Shown piece by piece: positions 1 through 6,698 of a DNA stretch of 43,736 nucleotides (within the stretch, counting starts at the first letter, position 1; each line of letters begins with the position of its first letter). Below the pieces are notes generated by a model. The model had not been told where the DNA came from. It saw only the letters and a program-made list of their open reading frames with translations, and searched no databases. Position numbers and translations under genes: made by a program. The stretch comes from an uncultured Eubacteriales bacterium (GTDB lineage: Bacteria; Bacillota; Clostridia; Christensenellales; Aristaeellaceae), in contig ONHI01000006.1 of assembly GCA_900317565.1 (NCBI GenBank), forward strand, positions 1-43,736. The letters run 5' to 3'.

Positions 1-1
1 T

Positions 2-148
2 CACTTCGACCCCGATCTCGGCGCTTTCTACCAGCGCAAGCGAGCCGAAGGCAAACACCACAGCACCTGTCTCGGCGCGGTTTCCCGTAAGCTCTGCTAC
101 ATCATTCACGCGATCCTTACCGAAAACCGCCCTTACGTCAAACGCTAA
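2..148 (+). CDS. IS110-family transposase, C-terminal fragment cut by the window edge
   Basis: Open from base 2 to a TAA at 146-148, giving 48 residues. The translation contains GKHHSTCLGAVSRKLCYIIH followed by ENRPYV, which is the typical C-terminus of IS110/IS116/IS902 transposases (the transposase_20 region just after the helix-hairpin-helix). These enzymes combine a RuvC-like DEDD N-terminal domain, which lies outside the window, with this Ser-containing C-terminal domain. Whether the full transposase is intact cannot be judged here. A hairpin terminator follows at 255-281. The family assignment is by recognition of the C-terminal pattern only. Confidence 0.75.
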   Translation, partial: HFDPDLGAFYQRKRAEGKHHSTCLGAVSRKLCYIIHAILTENRPYVKR

Positions 149-254
149 AACTTATCTTGACTTCACATTGCCTTGCTGCCTTGCGCCTCAGGGCCTTTTC
201 CTGTCCCTTTTGTTACATTGTTATGCGCAGGTTAAATCTCGCCCGTCCCGCCTC

Positions 255-281
255 TCAACCCCTTCGGAGGGGTTGACTTTT
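255..281 (+). terminator. Intrinsic terminator after the transposase
   Basis: A 9-bp perfect stem (TCAACCCCT at 255-263, AGGGGTTGA at 268-276) with loop TCGG is followed by CTTTT. It lies between the transposase stop (148) and the stop of the minus-strand small membrane gene (342), so it may serve both. Bases 149-341 show nothing else I can support. Confidence 0.6.
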
Positions 282-341
282 CATAGTTGGTCTTTCTTAG
301 TTGATCTCCATATTGATCACCAGTGCAGATCAGACAATGAA

Positions 342-497
342 TCAGTCTTTGGGACGAACTGCTACGATAATGATTCCGATTACTCCAAGAAAGAATCCCC
401 ACCAGAAACCACCCTCACGTCCACGACTATTATTTATCGATTTTGTGATAAAACCGAAAATAATGCCAACAATCAGATAGCCAATAAGATATCCCAT
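342..497 (-). CDS. Small two-helix membrane protein (51 aa)
   Basis: A short gene reading MGYLIGYLIVGIIFGF, then a polar turn (TKSINNSRGREGG), then FWWGFFLGVIGIIIVAV and a charged RPKD end. Two hydrophobic segments (about residues 2-16 and 28-46) joined by a basic loop predict a helical hairpin in the membrane. The start at 497 is chosen because AAAGGGG lies 9 nt upstream; an in-frame ATG at 515 has no such site. Similar tiny Firmicute proteins are annotated as hypothetical and no function is known to me. It is divergent from the XRE regulator at 626, and ACGCA-N2-TGCGT dyads lie between them, so that regulator may control it (inference). Confidence 0.7.
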   Translation of the reverse strand: MGYLIGYLIVGIIFGFITKSINNSRGREGGFWWGFFLGVIGIIIVAVRPKD

Positions 498-521
498 GAA
501 CCCAACCCCTTTCATATAATT

Positions 522-592
522 ACGCAGTTGCGTACATATATAGATTATACACTATAACTCATAAAAACGCAAGTGCGTATACGCATGTGCAT
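522..592. promoter_or_regulatory. Three ACGCA-N2-TGCGT dyads, probable operators of the adjacent XRE regulator
   Basis: Perfect dyads ACGCAgtTGCGT (522-533) and ACGCAagTGCGT (567-578), plus an imperfect third, ACGCAtgTGCAT (581-592), lie between the divergent small membrane gene and the XRE gene. The second and third start 14 bp apart. Repeated short dyads between divergent genes, one of which encodes a small HTH protein, are typical of XRE auto-repression. Binding by this protein is inference. Confidence 0.6.
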
Positions 593-625
593 AAAATTTT
601 CTATCATCATCTTGAGGTGATGGAA

Positions 626-868
626 ATGGGAGTCAAAGAAGCGGTCGTTATCAGATTTCGTGAGATCATGGATATACGAGGTATACGAGCGAATGAATTG
701 GCGAATCTGTCGGGTGTGACACCTTCCACGGTCTACAGTATGCTGGACGGACGGAGGAAAGAAGTAACGATCAATCTGATCAAGAAGCTGTGTGATGGCA
801 TTGATATGACATTGGGAGAGTTTTTCAGCGCAAAGGTTTTTGATGAACTGGATCAGGAGATACAATAA
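626..868 (+). CDS. Small XRE-family HTH transcriptional regulator (80 aa)
   Basis: A single HTH_3-type domain fills the protein. Helices around residues 6-70 include ANELANLSGVTPSTVYSMLDGR (recognition region) and the tail IKKLCDGIDMTLGEFF, typical of small regulators on Firmicute mobile elements. The start at 626 is chosen because GAGGTG (614-619) lies 6 nt upstream; the earlier in-frame ATG at 587 lies inside an operator-like dyad. It is divergent from the small membrane protein gene. Base composition is AT-richer than the main genome, suggesting transfer. It is probably a DNA-binding repressor acting on the dyads at 522-592. Confidence 0.85.
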   Translation: MGVKEAVVIRFREIMDIRGIRANELANLSGVTPSTVYSMLDGRRKEVTINLIKKLCDGIDMTLGEFFSAKVFDELDQEIQ

Positions 869-886
869 CTGGAAGGGTTGCACTAA

Positions 887-916
887 AACGCGCCCTTCCT
901 CTCGGAAGGGCGCGTT
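887..916. terminator. Strong bidirectional hairpin; former gap terminator
   Basis: A 13-bp perfect stem (887-899 with 904-916) and loop TCTC. On the minus strand it is followed by TTTT, and it sits 20 nt beyond the stop codon of the displaced gap fragment at 935. This is where the gap terminator would have been before the integrase element separated it from the intact gene. It now also ends the XRE gene. Confidence 0.65.
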
Positions 917-934
917 ATCAAGCGATCCCGGTTG

Positions 935-1016
935 AATTACTTCAGCTCGGAGAAGTACTTGATGGTGCGAACCATCTGGCTCACGTAGCTGTTCTCGTTG
1001 ACCAGGACACGACCTG
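935..1016 (-). pseudogene. Displaced 3' fragment of gap, distal att half of the integrase element
   Basis: Bases 935-1000 are identical to 2802-2867, the last codons, stop and two flanking bases of intact gap. After a 4-base deletion (TCGT, 2868-2871 in the intact copy) 1001-1016 is identical to 2872-2887. Both copies are in the same orientation. This is the signature of a site-specific element that inserted in the 3' end of gap: the gene is rebuilt at one end and the original tail is displaced to the other. The fragment has no start and is not expected to be translated. Confidence 0.85.
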
Positions 1017-1043
1017 ATTTGGCGGCGAAAACGCCGCCAAATC
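1016..1043. repeat. Inverted repeat at the left end of the integrase element
   Basis: A perfect 11-bp stem, GATTTGGCGGC (1016-1026) and GCCGCCAAATC (1033-1043), begins exactly where identity with gap stops. It may be a terminator or part of the attachment region. Bases 1044-1215 carry two TTTATCRTACC repeats and no gene I can support. Confidence 0.55.
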
Positions 1044-1215
1044 AAGGGGTTTCGCGCTTTTTGTAGGCCCTTTTTTCCGCTGAAAAGTCGATGGTTTATC
1101 GTACCTCGACCGACTGGTTTACCGAACTACAAACAGAGTTTATCATACCTGAATGCCCTTTGTCAATGCGGCGGCCTGTTAAATCAATCGCGGTCTGTCG
1201 CGGCGGCGGCCCGCT

Positions 1216-1473
1216 TCATTCATACCTCTTTCGTATCTCTTCCAGCTTTTCCGCGAACTCCCTTTCCATGCGGTCATAGGTCAGCTTACCATAGGTCCAT
1301 TTTTCAGAGTTGCGCTTAATCGTGCGAACTACCAGCGTAAAGCCAGGAAAGTTCTGCTTGGCTTCCAAAGCCTTCTCAAATTCGGGAGTGCCGAACTGGC
1401 CCGCCTTCATCATAAAGTCCTTTGTGACAGTCAGGGTCTTGTTCGCCTTGTCAATAATCATCTCGTTCTTCAT
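1216..1473 (-). CDS. Hypothetical protein carried by the integrase element (85 aa)
   Basis: No function recognised. The protein is soluble and charged: a short beta-like N-terminus (MIIDKANKTLTVTKDFMMKA), a middle containing GTPEFEKALEAKQNFPGFTLVV, and a basic/acidic helical C-terminus (YDRMEREFAEKLEEIRKRYE). Similar short proteins with a 'KT-TVTK-F--KA--fGTPE' start occur in Firmicute mobile DNA as hypotheticals. AAAGGAAAGCGAGG lies just upstream of the ATG, and TATAAT occurs on the minus strand at 1535-1540 without a clear -35. It lies downstream of the integrase in the same orientation, after a terminator. An excisionase role is possible but not supported by any motif. Confidence 0.6.
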   Translation of the reverse strand: MKNEMIIDKANKTLTVTKDFMMKAGQFGTPEFEKALEAKQNFPGFTLVVRTIKRNSEKWTYGKLTYDRMEREFAEKLEEIRKRYE

Positions 1474-1609
1474 ACTGGAATCCTCGCTTTCCTTTTCTCT
1501 TTTGTTGGGGTGCTTCCCTCAACCTTGTAGCTATATTATACCCATAACCCTGTTACACTTTTCGGACACATAGAAAATTATTTATAATGTGTAGACCCTC
1601 GACTTCAAT

Positions 1610-1643
1610 AAAAAAGAGGCTTACGCGGTTTTTCGTAAGCCTC
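1610..1643 (-). terminator. Intrinsic terminator downstream of the integrase
   Basis: A 10-bp perfect stem (GAGGCTTACG 1616-1625, CGTAAGCCTC 1634-1643) is followed on the minus strand by a run of T (complement of 1610-1615). It lies about 90 bp past the integrase stop codon. Bases 1474-1732 otherwise hold no gene. Confidence 0.8.
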
Positions 1644-1732
1644 GACCAAATGGTTATAATCCTGTCTTGAAGTTTGTAAGCCAAAGCGAAAAGATGTAAC
1701 CTTCAACGCCAGAAGATGTAAAAGCCTGTGGG

Positions 1733-2638
1733 TCACAGATTTGCCAACACACCCGACTTCTGTGCCGCCTTCAATACCTCCTTATCTTGAACGCCTTCTA
1801 AATATCTCTGTGTGATGGCGATATTCTCATGGCCCATCAAGCGGGACAGGCTGTAAAGGTCCAGTCCATTCTTCAACTGCAAATGGGCGAAGGTGTGGCG
1901 GCAGGTGTGCGGCGACACGCGGACCTGCGGATTGACGCCGACTTCCTTTGCCGCTTTCTTCAAAAACTTGGTTACTGCTTCTGGCGTCAGCTTGCGCCCG
2001 CGATTGGACACAAAAACATAGCCTTCTGGGAACTTCCCGCCCTCAAAGTAGCTTTCGCGCATGGCCTGATACTGCAACAGGGACTTCGCAAGATAAGGCG
2101 AGACTGGCACAAGCCTTTCCTTATTGCCCTTGCCATGAACCAGAATATAATCATCGTGGATTTGCTCTGGACGCAGGGTTAGGACTTCCGCCAGCCTCAT
2201 GCCAGTATCGAAGAACAGGGCGATCATGGTCCTGTTGCGAACGCTCAGAAAGTCCCGCTTGTGATAATAGCTTAACAGCTTGCGGATTTCCTCTTCTGAA
2301 AAGGTGAGAATGACCACCTTCGGCTGCTTCATATTGTGTATTCTGGCGGTGGGCCTCTCTGTGATGTAGCCTTCTGCCTTGCAGTAGTTGAAGAAGGTTT
2401 TGAACACCTTTAACAAATCGTTGATGTATCGCGCCTTCCTGCCCTTGTCATCCATCATGTCCAGAAACAGCTTGATATGAGAAGCGCGGACCGCCGCGAC
2501 ATCTGTTATCTTGTGTTCATCTGACAGATACCTTTGAAGGTAAAGCAGCTGCTTGCGGTAGTTGTCAATGGTTTTGGCCGACAGCTTCCGAATCTTACAG
2601 TCGAAACCGAACTCCTGAATGGCTGTACTGAAATCCAT
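1733..2638 (-). CDS. Tyrosine recombinase / integrase (XerC/D-like, 301 aa)
   Basis: Site-specific DNA recombinase of the phage-integrase family. The N-terminal SAM-like core-binding domain (about 1-100) includes LSAKTIDNYRKQLLYLQRYL. The catalytic domain has all the expected residues: R148 in DTGMRLAEVL, hairpin lysine K170 in HGKGNKERLVP, H244 and R247 in HTCRHTF, H270 in LMGHENIA and nucleophile Y279 in TQRYLE. Its length is normal for a simple integrase without an AP2-type arm-binding extension. It lies directly beside the intact 3' end of gap and between two copies of that end, so gap is the likely attachment site. Translation starts behind an RBS folded into a hairpin (2641-2683). It appears intact. 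Confidence 0.93.
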   Translation of the reverse strand: MDFSTAIQEFGFDCKIRKLSAKTIDNYRKQLLYLQRYLSDEHKITDVAAVRASHIKLFLDMMDDKGRKARYINDLLKVFKTFFNYCKAEGYITERPTARIHNMKQPKVVILTFSEEEIRKLLSYYHKRDFLSVRNRTMIALFFDTGMRLAEVLTLRPEQIHDDYILVHGKGNKERLVPVSPYLAKSLLQYQAMRESYFEGGKFPEGYVFVSNRGRKLTPEAVTKFLKKAAKEVGVNPQVRVSPHTCRHTFAHLQLKNGLDLYSLSRLMGHENIAITQRYLEGVQDKEVLKAAQKSGVLANL

Positions 2639-2640
2639 AG

Positions 2641-2683
2641 AAAAACCCCTCTTTCCTTCTGTTTTACCAGTCAGAAAGAGGGG
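2641..2683 (-). promoter_or_regulatory. Hairpin sequestering the integrase RBS, with a U-run before the start codon
   Basis: On the minus strand CCCCTCTTT (2683-2675) pairs with AAAGAGGGG (2654-2646), followed by TTTTT, CT and the integrase ATG. The 3' arm contains the Shine-Dalgarno AGAGGGG, 7 nt before the ATG. Transcripts reading in from gap would fold this stem, which could both end transcription at the U-run and hide the RBS. A consensus -35 TTGACA lies upstream (complement of 2712-2717) but no good -10 was found. Confidence 0.55.
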
Positions 2684-2803
2684 ATAATGCCTATCGTACC
2701 CATTTCAGCGTTGTCAAAACAGCCTACGCGGGTAGTTCAACATTTTTCGTACCTGCGGCGGTTGCCGCAAGTGGGCGAAGGGGCGAAAACCCCTGTGAGA
2801 CAA

Positions 2804-3817
2804 TTACTTCAGCTCGGAGAAGTACTTGATGGTGCGAACCATCTGGCTCACGTAGCTGTTCTCGTTGTCGTACCAGGACACGACCTGGACCTGGCTGGTG
2901 CCGTTGTCCAGATTCTGGACCATGGTCTGGGTGGCATCGAACAGGGAGCCGAAGCGCATGCCGATGATGTCGGAGGAGACGATCTCGTCGGTGTTGTAGC
3001 CGAAGGACTCGGTGGCTTCCTTCTTCATCTGGGCGTTGATCTCGTCCTTGGTGGGCTGGCCCTTGACCACGGCGTTCAGGATGGTGGTGGAGCCGGTGGG
3101 GGTGGGCACGCGCTGGGCCGCGCCGATCAGCTTGCCGTTCAGCTCGGGGATGACCAGGCCGATGGCCTTGGCAGCGCCGGTGCTGTTGGGCACGATGTTC
3201 ACGGCGCCGGCACGGGAGCGGCGCAGGTCGCCCTTGCGCTGCGGGCCGTCCAGGATCATCTGGTCGCCGGTGTAGGCGTGGATGGTGCACATGATGCCGG
3301 ACTCGATGGCCCAGCCGTCGTTCAGGGCCTTGGCCATGGGCGCCAGGCAGTTGGTGGTGCAGGAAGCGGCGGAGATGATGGTATCTTCGGGCTTCAGGGT
3401 GGTGTGGTTCACGTTGTAGACGATGGTGGGCAGGTCATTGCCGGCGGGAGCGGAGATGACGACCTTGCGCGCGCCAGCCTGGATGTGAGCCTGAGACTTT
3501 TCCTTGCTGGTGTAGAAGCCGGTGCACTCCAGAACGACGTCCACCTTCAGCTCGCCCCAGGGGCAATCGGCGGCGTTCTTCTCGGCGTAGATGCGGATGG
3601 CATGGCCGTCCACCACGATGGAATCCTCGGTGGCCTCGACCTTGTGGTCGCGGGCGTAGTTGCCCTGGGTGGAGTCATACTTCAGCAGGTGAGCCAGCAT
3701 CTTGGGGGTGGTCAGGTCGTTGATGGCGACGATCTCATAGCCCTCAGCGCCGAACATCTGACGGAAAGCCAGGCGGCCAATGCGGCCAAAACCATTGATA
3801 GCAACTTTAACAGCCAT
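2804..3817 (-). CDS. gap: Glyceraldehyde-3-phosphate dehydrogenase (337 aa)
   Basis: Cytosolic glycolytic enzyme that converts glyceraldehyde 3-phosphate, NAD and phosphate to 1,3-bisphosphoglycerate. The N-terminal Rossmann domain starts NGFGRIGRL, with D34 (INDLT) at the NAD ribose position. The catalytic domain has [12 protein letters not shown] with nucleophile C153 and base H180 (IHAYTGDQ). The conserved end WYDNE is present and length is normal. The start at 3817 follows AGGAGGT by about 7 nt. The last ~80 bases are the target of the adjacent integrase element, and a displaced copy of this tail lies at 935-1016. The sequence between the stop and the integrase has a GC hairpin around 2755-2770 but no strong T-run, so the native terminator appears to have been moved away. 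Confidence 0.98.
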   Translation of the reverse strand: MAVKVAINGFGRIGRLAFRQMFGAEGYEIVAINDLTTPKMLAHLLKYDSTQGNYARDHKVEATEDSIVVDGHAIRIYAEKNAADCPWGELKVDVVLECTGFYTSKEKSQAHIQAGARKVVISAPAGNDLPTIVYNVNHTTLKPEDTIISAASCTTNCLAPMAKALNDGWAIESGIMCTIHAYTGDQMILDGPQRKGDLRRSRAGAVNIVPNSTGAAKAIGLVIPELNGKLIGAAQRVPTPTGSTTILNAVVKGQPTKDEINAQMKKEATESFGYNTDEIVSSDIIGMRFGSLFDATQTMVQNLDNGTSQVQVVSWYDNENSYVSQMVRTIKYFSELK

Positions 3818-3953
3818 TGGAAAAACCTCCTAAAAATATAGTCCTTATTGGGGTGCAGAGAATTGCTCTCATACACCTATAACTACATCATTAATTTTAC
3901 CCCATACCACAGGGAAAGAAAAGCCCTTTTTTGTAAAATATGCGCCGTTTTGG

Positions 3954-5135
<1,182 letters not shown>

Positions 5136-5137
5136 TG

Positions 5138-5869
5138 TTATCCCTCCCATCGTAGTATATCCGCAAGCTGCGCGATCATTTCGCCGCAGGTGGGCTTGCC
5201 GCGCCTTGCGTCGATCGTGTCTCCGAAAATCCGGTGCTGCTGCCCGATATCGCCCGTGCGCCATGCGGCGTCGATCACGTGGCGTATGGCCCGCTCCACC
5301 TGCGCCGGGGTGCGGCCCGCGTCCCGGGACAGCCGGGCATAGAGCCCCGCCCGCAGCGCCCGCAGCCTGCGCCGGTCCGCCCAAACCAGGGCGACGGCCC
5401 GGGTCAGGTCCTCCCGCCCAGGATGATCCGGCACGCCCAATGCGTCCAGCAGCGCCTCCAGCCGCGCGGCCTTTTCCGGCGGCAGCGGCGGCTCCAGGGC
5501 CTCCAGACGCTCCAGCGCCTCGCCCAGGGAGCGCTCCGACGCGGGCGCGTCGATGGCCAGCGCGCACAGCGCCTCCAGCTCCGTTGCGCCCGGCAGCGGC
5601 ATGCCCCGGGGCTTCAGCACCAGCAGGGCCGGCTGCACGTCCAGCCTGAGCGCGCGTATCTGTCGGGCGAGGGCGACGCCGTCCCCGCCGGGCAGCACCG
5701 CGTCCGACAGCACCAGCTCCGGCCGGCGTTCCCGGATCAGCCCCAGGCCATCCGCCGCGCTTGCCGCGGGGATCGCCGGGGCGTACCCGAACGCCTCCAG
5801 CATGGCGGCGCATTCCCCGAGCCCGCGGCTGAATCCCACCGCGACGGCCCGCCTTCGCTCCTCTGCCAT
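5138..5869 (-). CDS. Spo0A-family response regulator with a degenerate receiver (243 aa)
   Basis: The C-terminal ~105 residues match the Spo0A effector domain: ALGVPDHPGREDLTRAVALV, then TPAQVERAIRHVIDAAWRTG with IFGDTIDARRGKPT and a final EMIAQLADILR. This fold recognises 0A boxes in sporulation control. The N-terminal ~125 residues look like a receiver and keep a candidate phospho-acceptor D56 (VLSDAVLPGGDG). However, the usual acidic pair after strand 1 is missing (AVAVGFSRG) and the sequence is Ala/Leu-rich. Start 5869 follows GAGGTGA. It is coupled to deoB downstream, an unusual partner. It could be the genuine Spo0A of a divergent lineage or a paralogue; a second copy elsewhere would decide this. 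Confidence 0.85.
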   Translation of the reverse strand: MAEERRRAVAVGFSRGLGECAAMLEAFGYAPAIPAASAADGLGLIRERRPELVLSDAVLPGGDGVALARQIRALRLDVQPALLVLKPRGMPLPGATELEALCALAIDAPASERSLGEALERLEALEPPLPPEKAARLEALLDALGVPDHPGREDLTRAVALVWADRRRLRALRAGLYARLSRDAGRTPAQVERAIRHVIDAAWRTGDIGQQHRIFGDTIDARRGKPTCGEMIAQLADILRWEG

Positions 5870-5980
5870 GCCGTTCACCTCACCGGCATTGAATTCTACA
5901 AGAACGGTGCAAATTCCTGCGTGCCGGACACATCTTATTGGAATGTTAATGATTGGACCGGCGACGGTTCGCGGCATGGA

Positions 5981-6009
5981 TTGCGCGGGCCCCGGAAATG
6001 TGATATAAT
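5981..6009 (+). promoter_or_regulatory. Sigma-A promoter of the coiled-coil membrane protein gene
   Basis: TTGCGC (5981-5986), 17-bp spacer, TATAAT (6004-6009), about 24 bp before the coding start. It lies in the 163-bp divergent region with the Spo0A-like gene; no clear promoter was seen for the minus-strand side. Confidence 0.7.
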
Positions 6010-6032
6010 GGGACAACGATAAAGAGTATGAT

Positions 6033-6608
6033 GTGGTGAGCAATTTGATTTACGCGATCATCGCCCTGGTGGCGCTGGTTGGGCTGTCGGCCTGGCTGAT
6101 CTGGCGCTGCCTGGCGCTGCGCAGCGCGCTGGCAAAATTCCACAGCCGCTGTCACGAGCTGCAGCGGGACCGGGCCATCCGGCAGAATTTGCAGCAGGTG
6201 CTGGACCGGCGGGAGGCGGAGATCCGCCGCCTGCGCAGCCGCATGGCGTCCTTTGAGAGCGACTATCACGAGATGGAGACCCGCGCCAGCGACCTGAACG
6301 TCTCCCTGTTCCGGGAGAGCGGGCTGCGCATACTGGCGGAGAAGGAGGACGGCGCGAAGCGGCTGAAGATGGAGCAGCTGGAGCAGCAGACCACCGAACT
6401 GCGCAGGAAGCTGCGCCAGCAGCAGGACGAGGCCGCCGAGACCGTGCGCCGCATGCAGGATCTGATCACCAGCCAGGAAAAGGAGATCGCCCGCCTGCGC
6501 CAGGCCAACGCCCGCAGGATCAGGAAGAGCGCCGCCACCGACCCGCTGATCACGAACCAGGTGACGCTGGACGACCTGCTGGGGCAGGGAGTAGGGAATA
6601 GGGAGTAG
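6033..6608 (+). CDS. Membrane-anchored coiled-coil protein (191 aa)
   Basis: An N-terminal transmembrane segment (about residues 4-26, LIYAIIALVALVGLSAWLIW) is followed by a long charged helical region (30-170) with heptad-like Leu/Arg/Glu spacing, e.g. LEQQTTELRRKLRQQQDEAAETVRRM, predicted as cytoplasmic coiled coil. No enzymatic domain is seen. The start is GTG at 6033 or the next codon GTG at 6036; the RBS (AAAGAG) is weak. The C-terminus (GQGVGNRE) and stop codon lie inside a 7-bp tandem repeat, so the last residues are probably not conserved. Similar topology is found in septation or cell-envelope scaffold proteins, but no role can be assigned. Confidence 0.75.
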   Translation: MVSNLIYAIIALVALVGLSAWLIWRCLALRSALAKFHSRCHELQRDRAIRQNLQQVLDRREAEIRRLRSRMASFESDYHEMETRASDLNVSLFRESGLRILAEKEDGAKRLKMEQLEQQTTELRRKLRQQQDEAAETVRRMQDLITSQEKEIARLRQANARRIRKSAATDPLITNQVTLDDLLGQGVGNRE

Positions 6609-6655
6609 GGAGTAGGGAGTAGGGAGTAGGGAGTAGGGAATAGGGAGTAGGAATA
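6587..6655 (+). repeat. Heptanucleotide tandem repeat (GGGARTA, nine units plus a partial)
   Basis: Units run from 6587 to 6649 as GGGAGTA or GGGAATA, with a 6-base partial unit to 6655. The repeat covers the stop codon of the coiled-coil gene. Because 7 is not a multiple of 3, every frame meets a TAG within about three units, so a copy-number change cannot extend the protein far. Confidence 0.9.
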
Positions 6656-6660
6656 GTGGC

Positions 6661-6686
6661 GGCCCGGTCGCGCGAGCGACCGGGCC
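6661..6686. terminator. GC-rich hairpin between convergent genes
   Basis: A perfect 11-bp stem (GGCCCGGTCGC 6661-6671, GCGACCGGGCC 6676-6686) with loop GCGA, between the coiled-coil gene and the GH13 gene stop at 6699. There is no long T-run on either side, so its efficiency as an intrinsic terminator is uncertain. Confidence 0.5.
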
Positions 6687-6698
6687 GTTCATATCATA

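Larger units (their letters stand above)
935..2887 (-). mobile_element. Small integrase-encoding element inserted at the 3' end of gap
   Basis: Direct repeats of the gap 3' end (935-1016 and 2802-2887) bound about 1.8 kb. Inside are a tyrosine recombinase gene next to the intact gap end, one hypothetical gene, and short repeats near both ends (TTTATCGTACC 1095-1105, TTTATCATACC 1139-1149, CTATCGTACC 2691-2700, TTTTTCGTACC 2743-2753) that resemble arm-type integrase sites. The interior is AT-richer than gap. No transfer, replication or phage structural gene is present, so it is either a decayed remnant of a larger integrative element or a satellite mobilised in trans. Confidence 0.7.

Noticed and set aside
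168..557. 129-codon open frame on the plus strand
   Set aside because: It runs antisense over the small membrane gene and through the operator region, has no RBS and no recognisable domain; the minus-strand reading is far more protein-like.
545..1045. Minus-strand frame that includes [17 protein letters not shown]
   Set aside because: This stretch is the displaced gap fragment read out of frame, fused by chance to intergenic sequence.
6587..6655. CRISPR-like or direct-repeat array
   Set aside because: Units are 7 bp and contiguous without spacers, so it is a simple tandem repeat.
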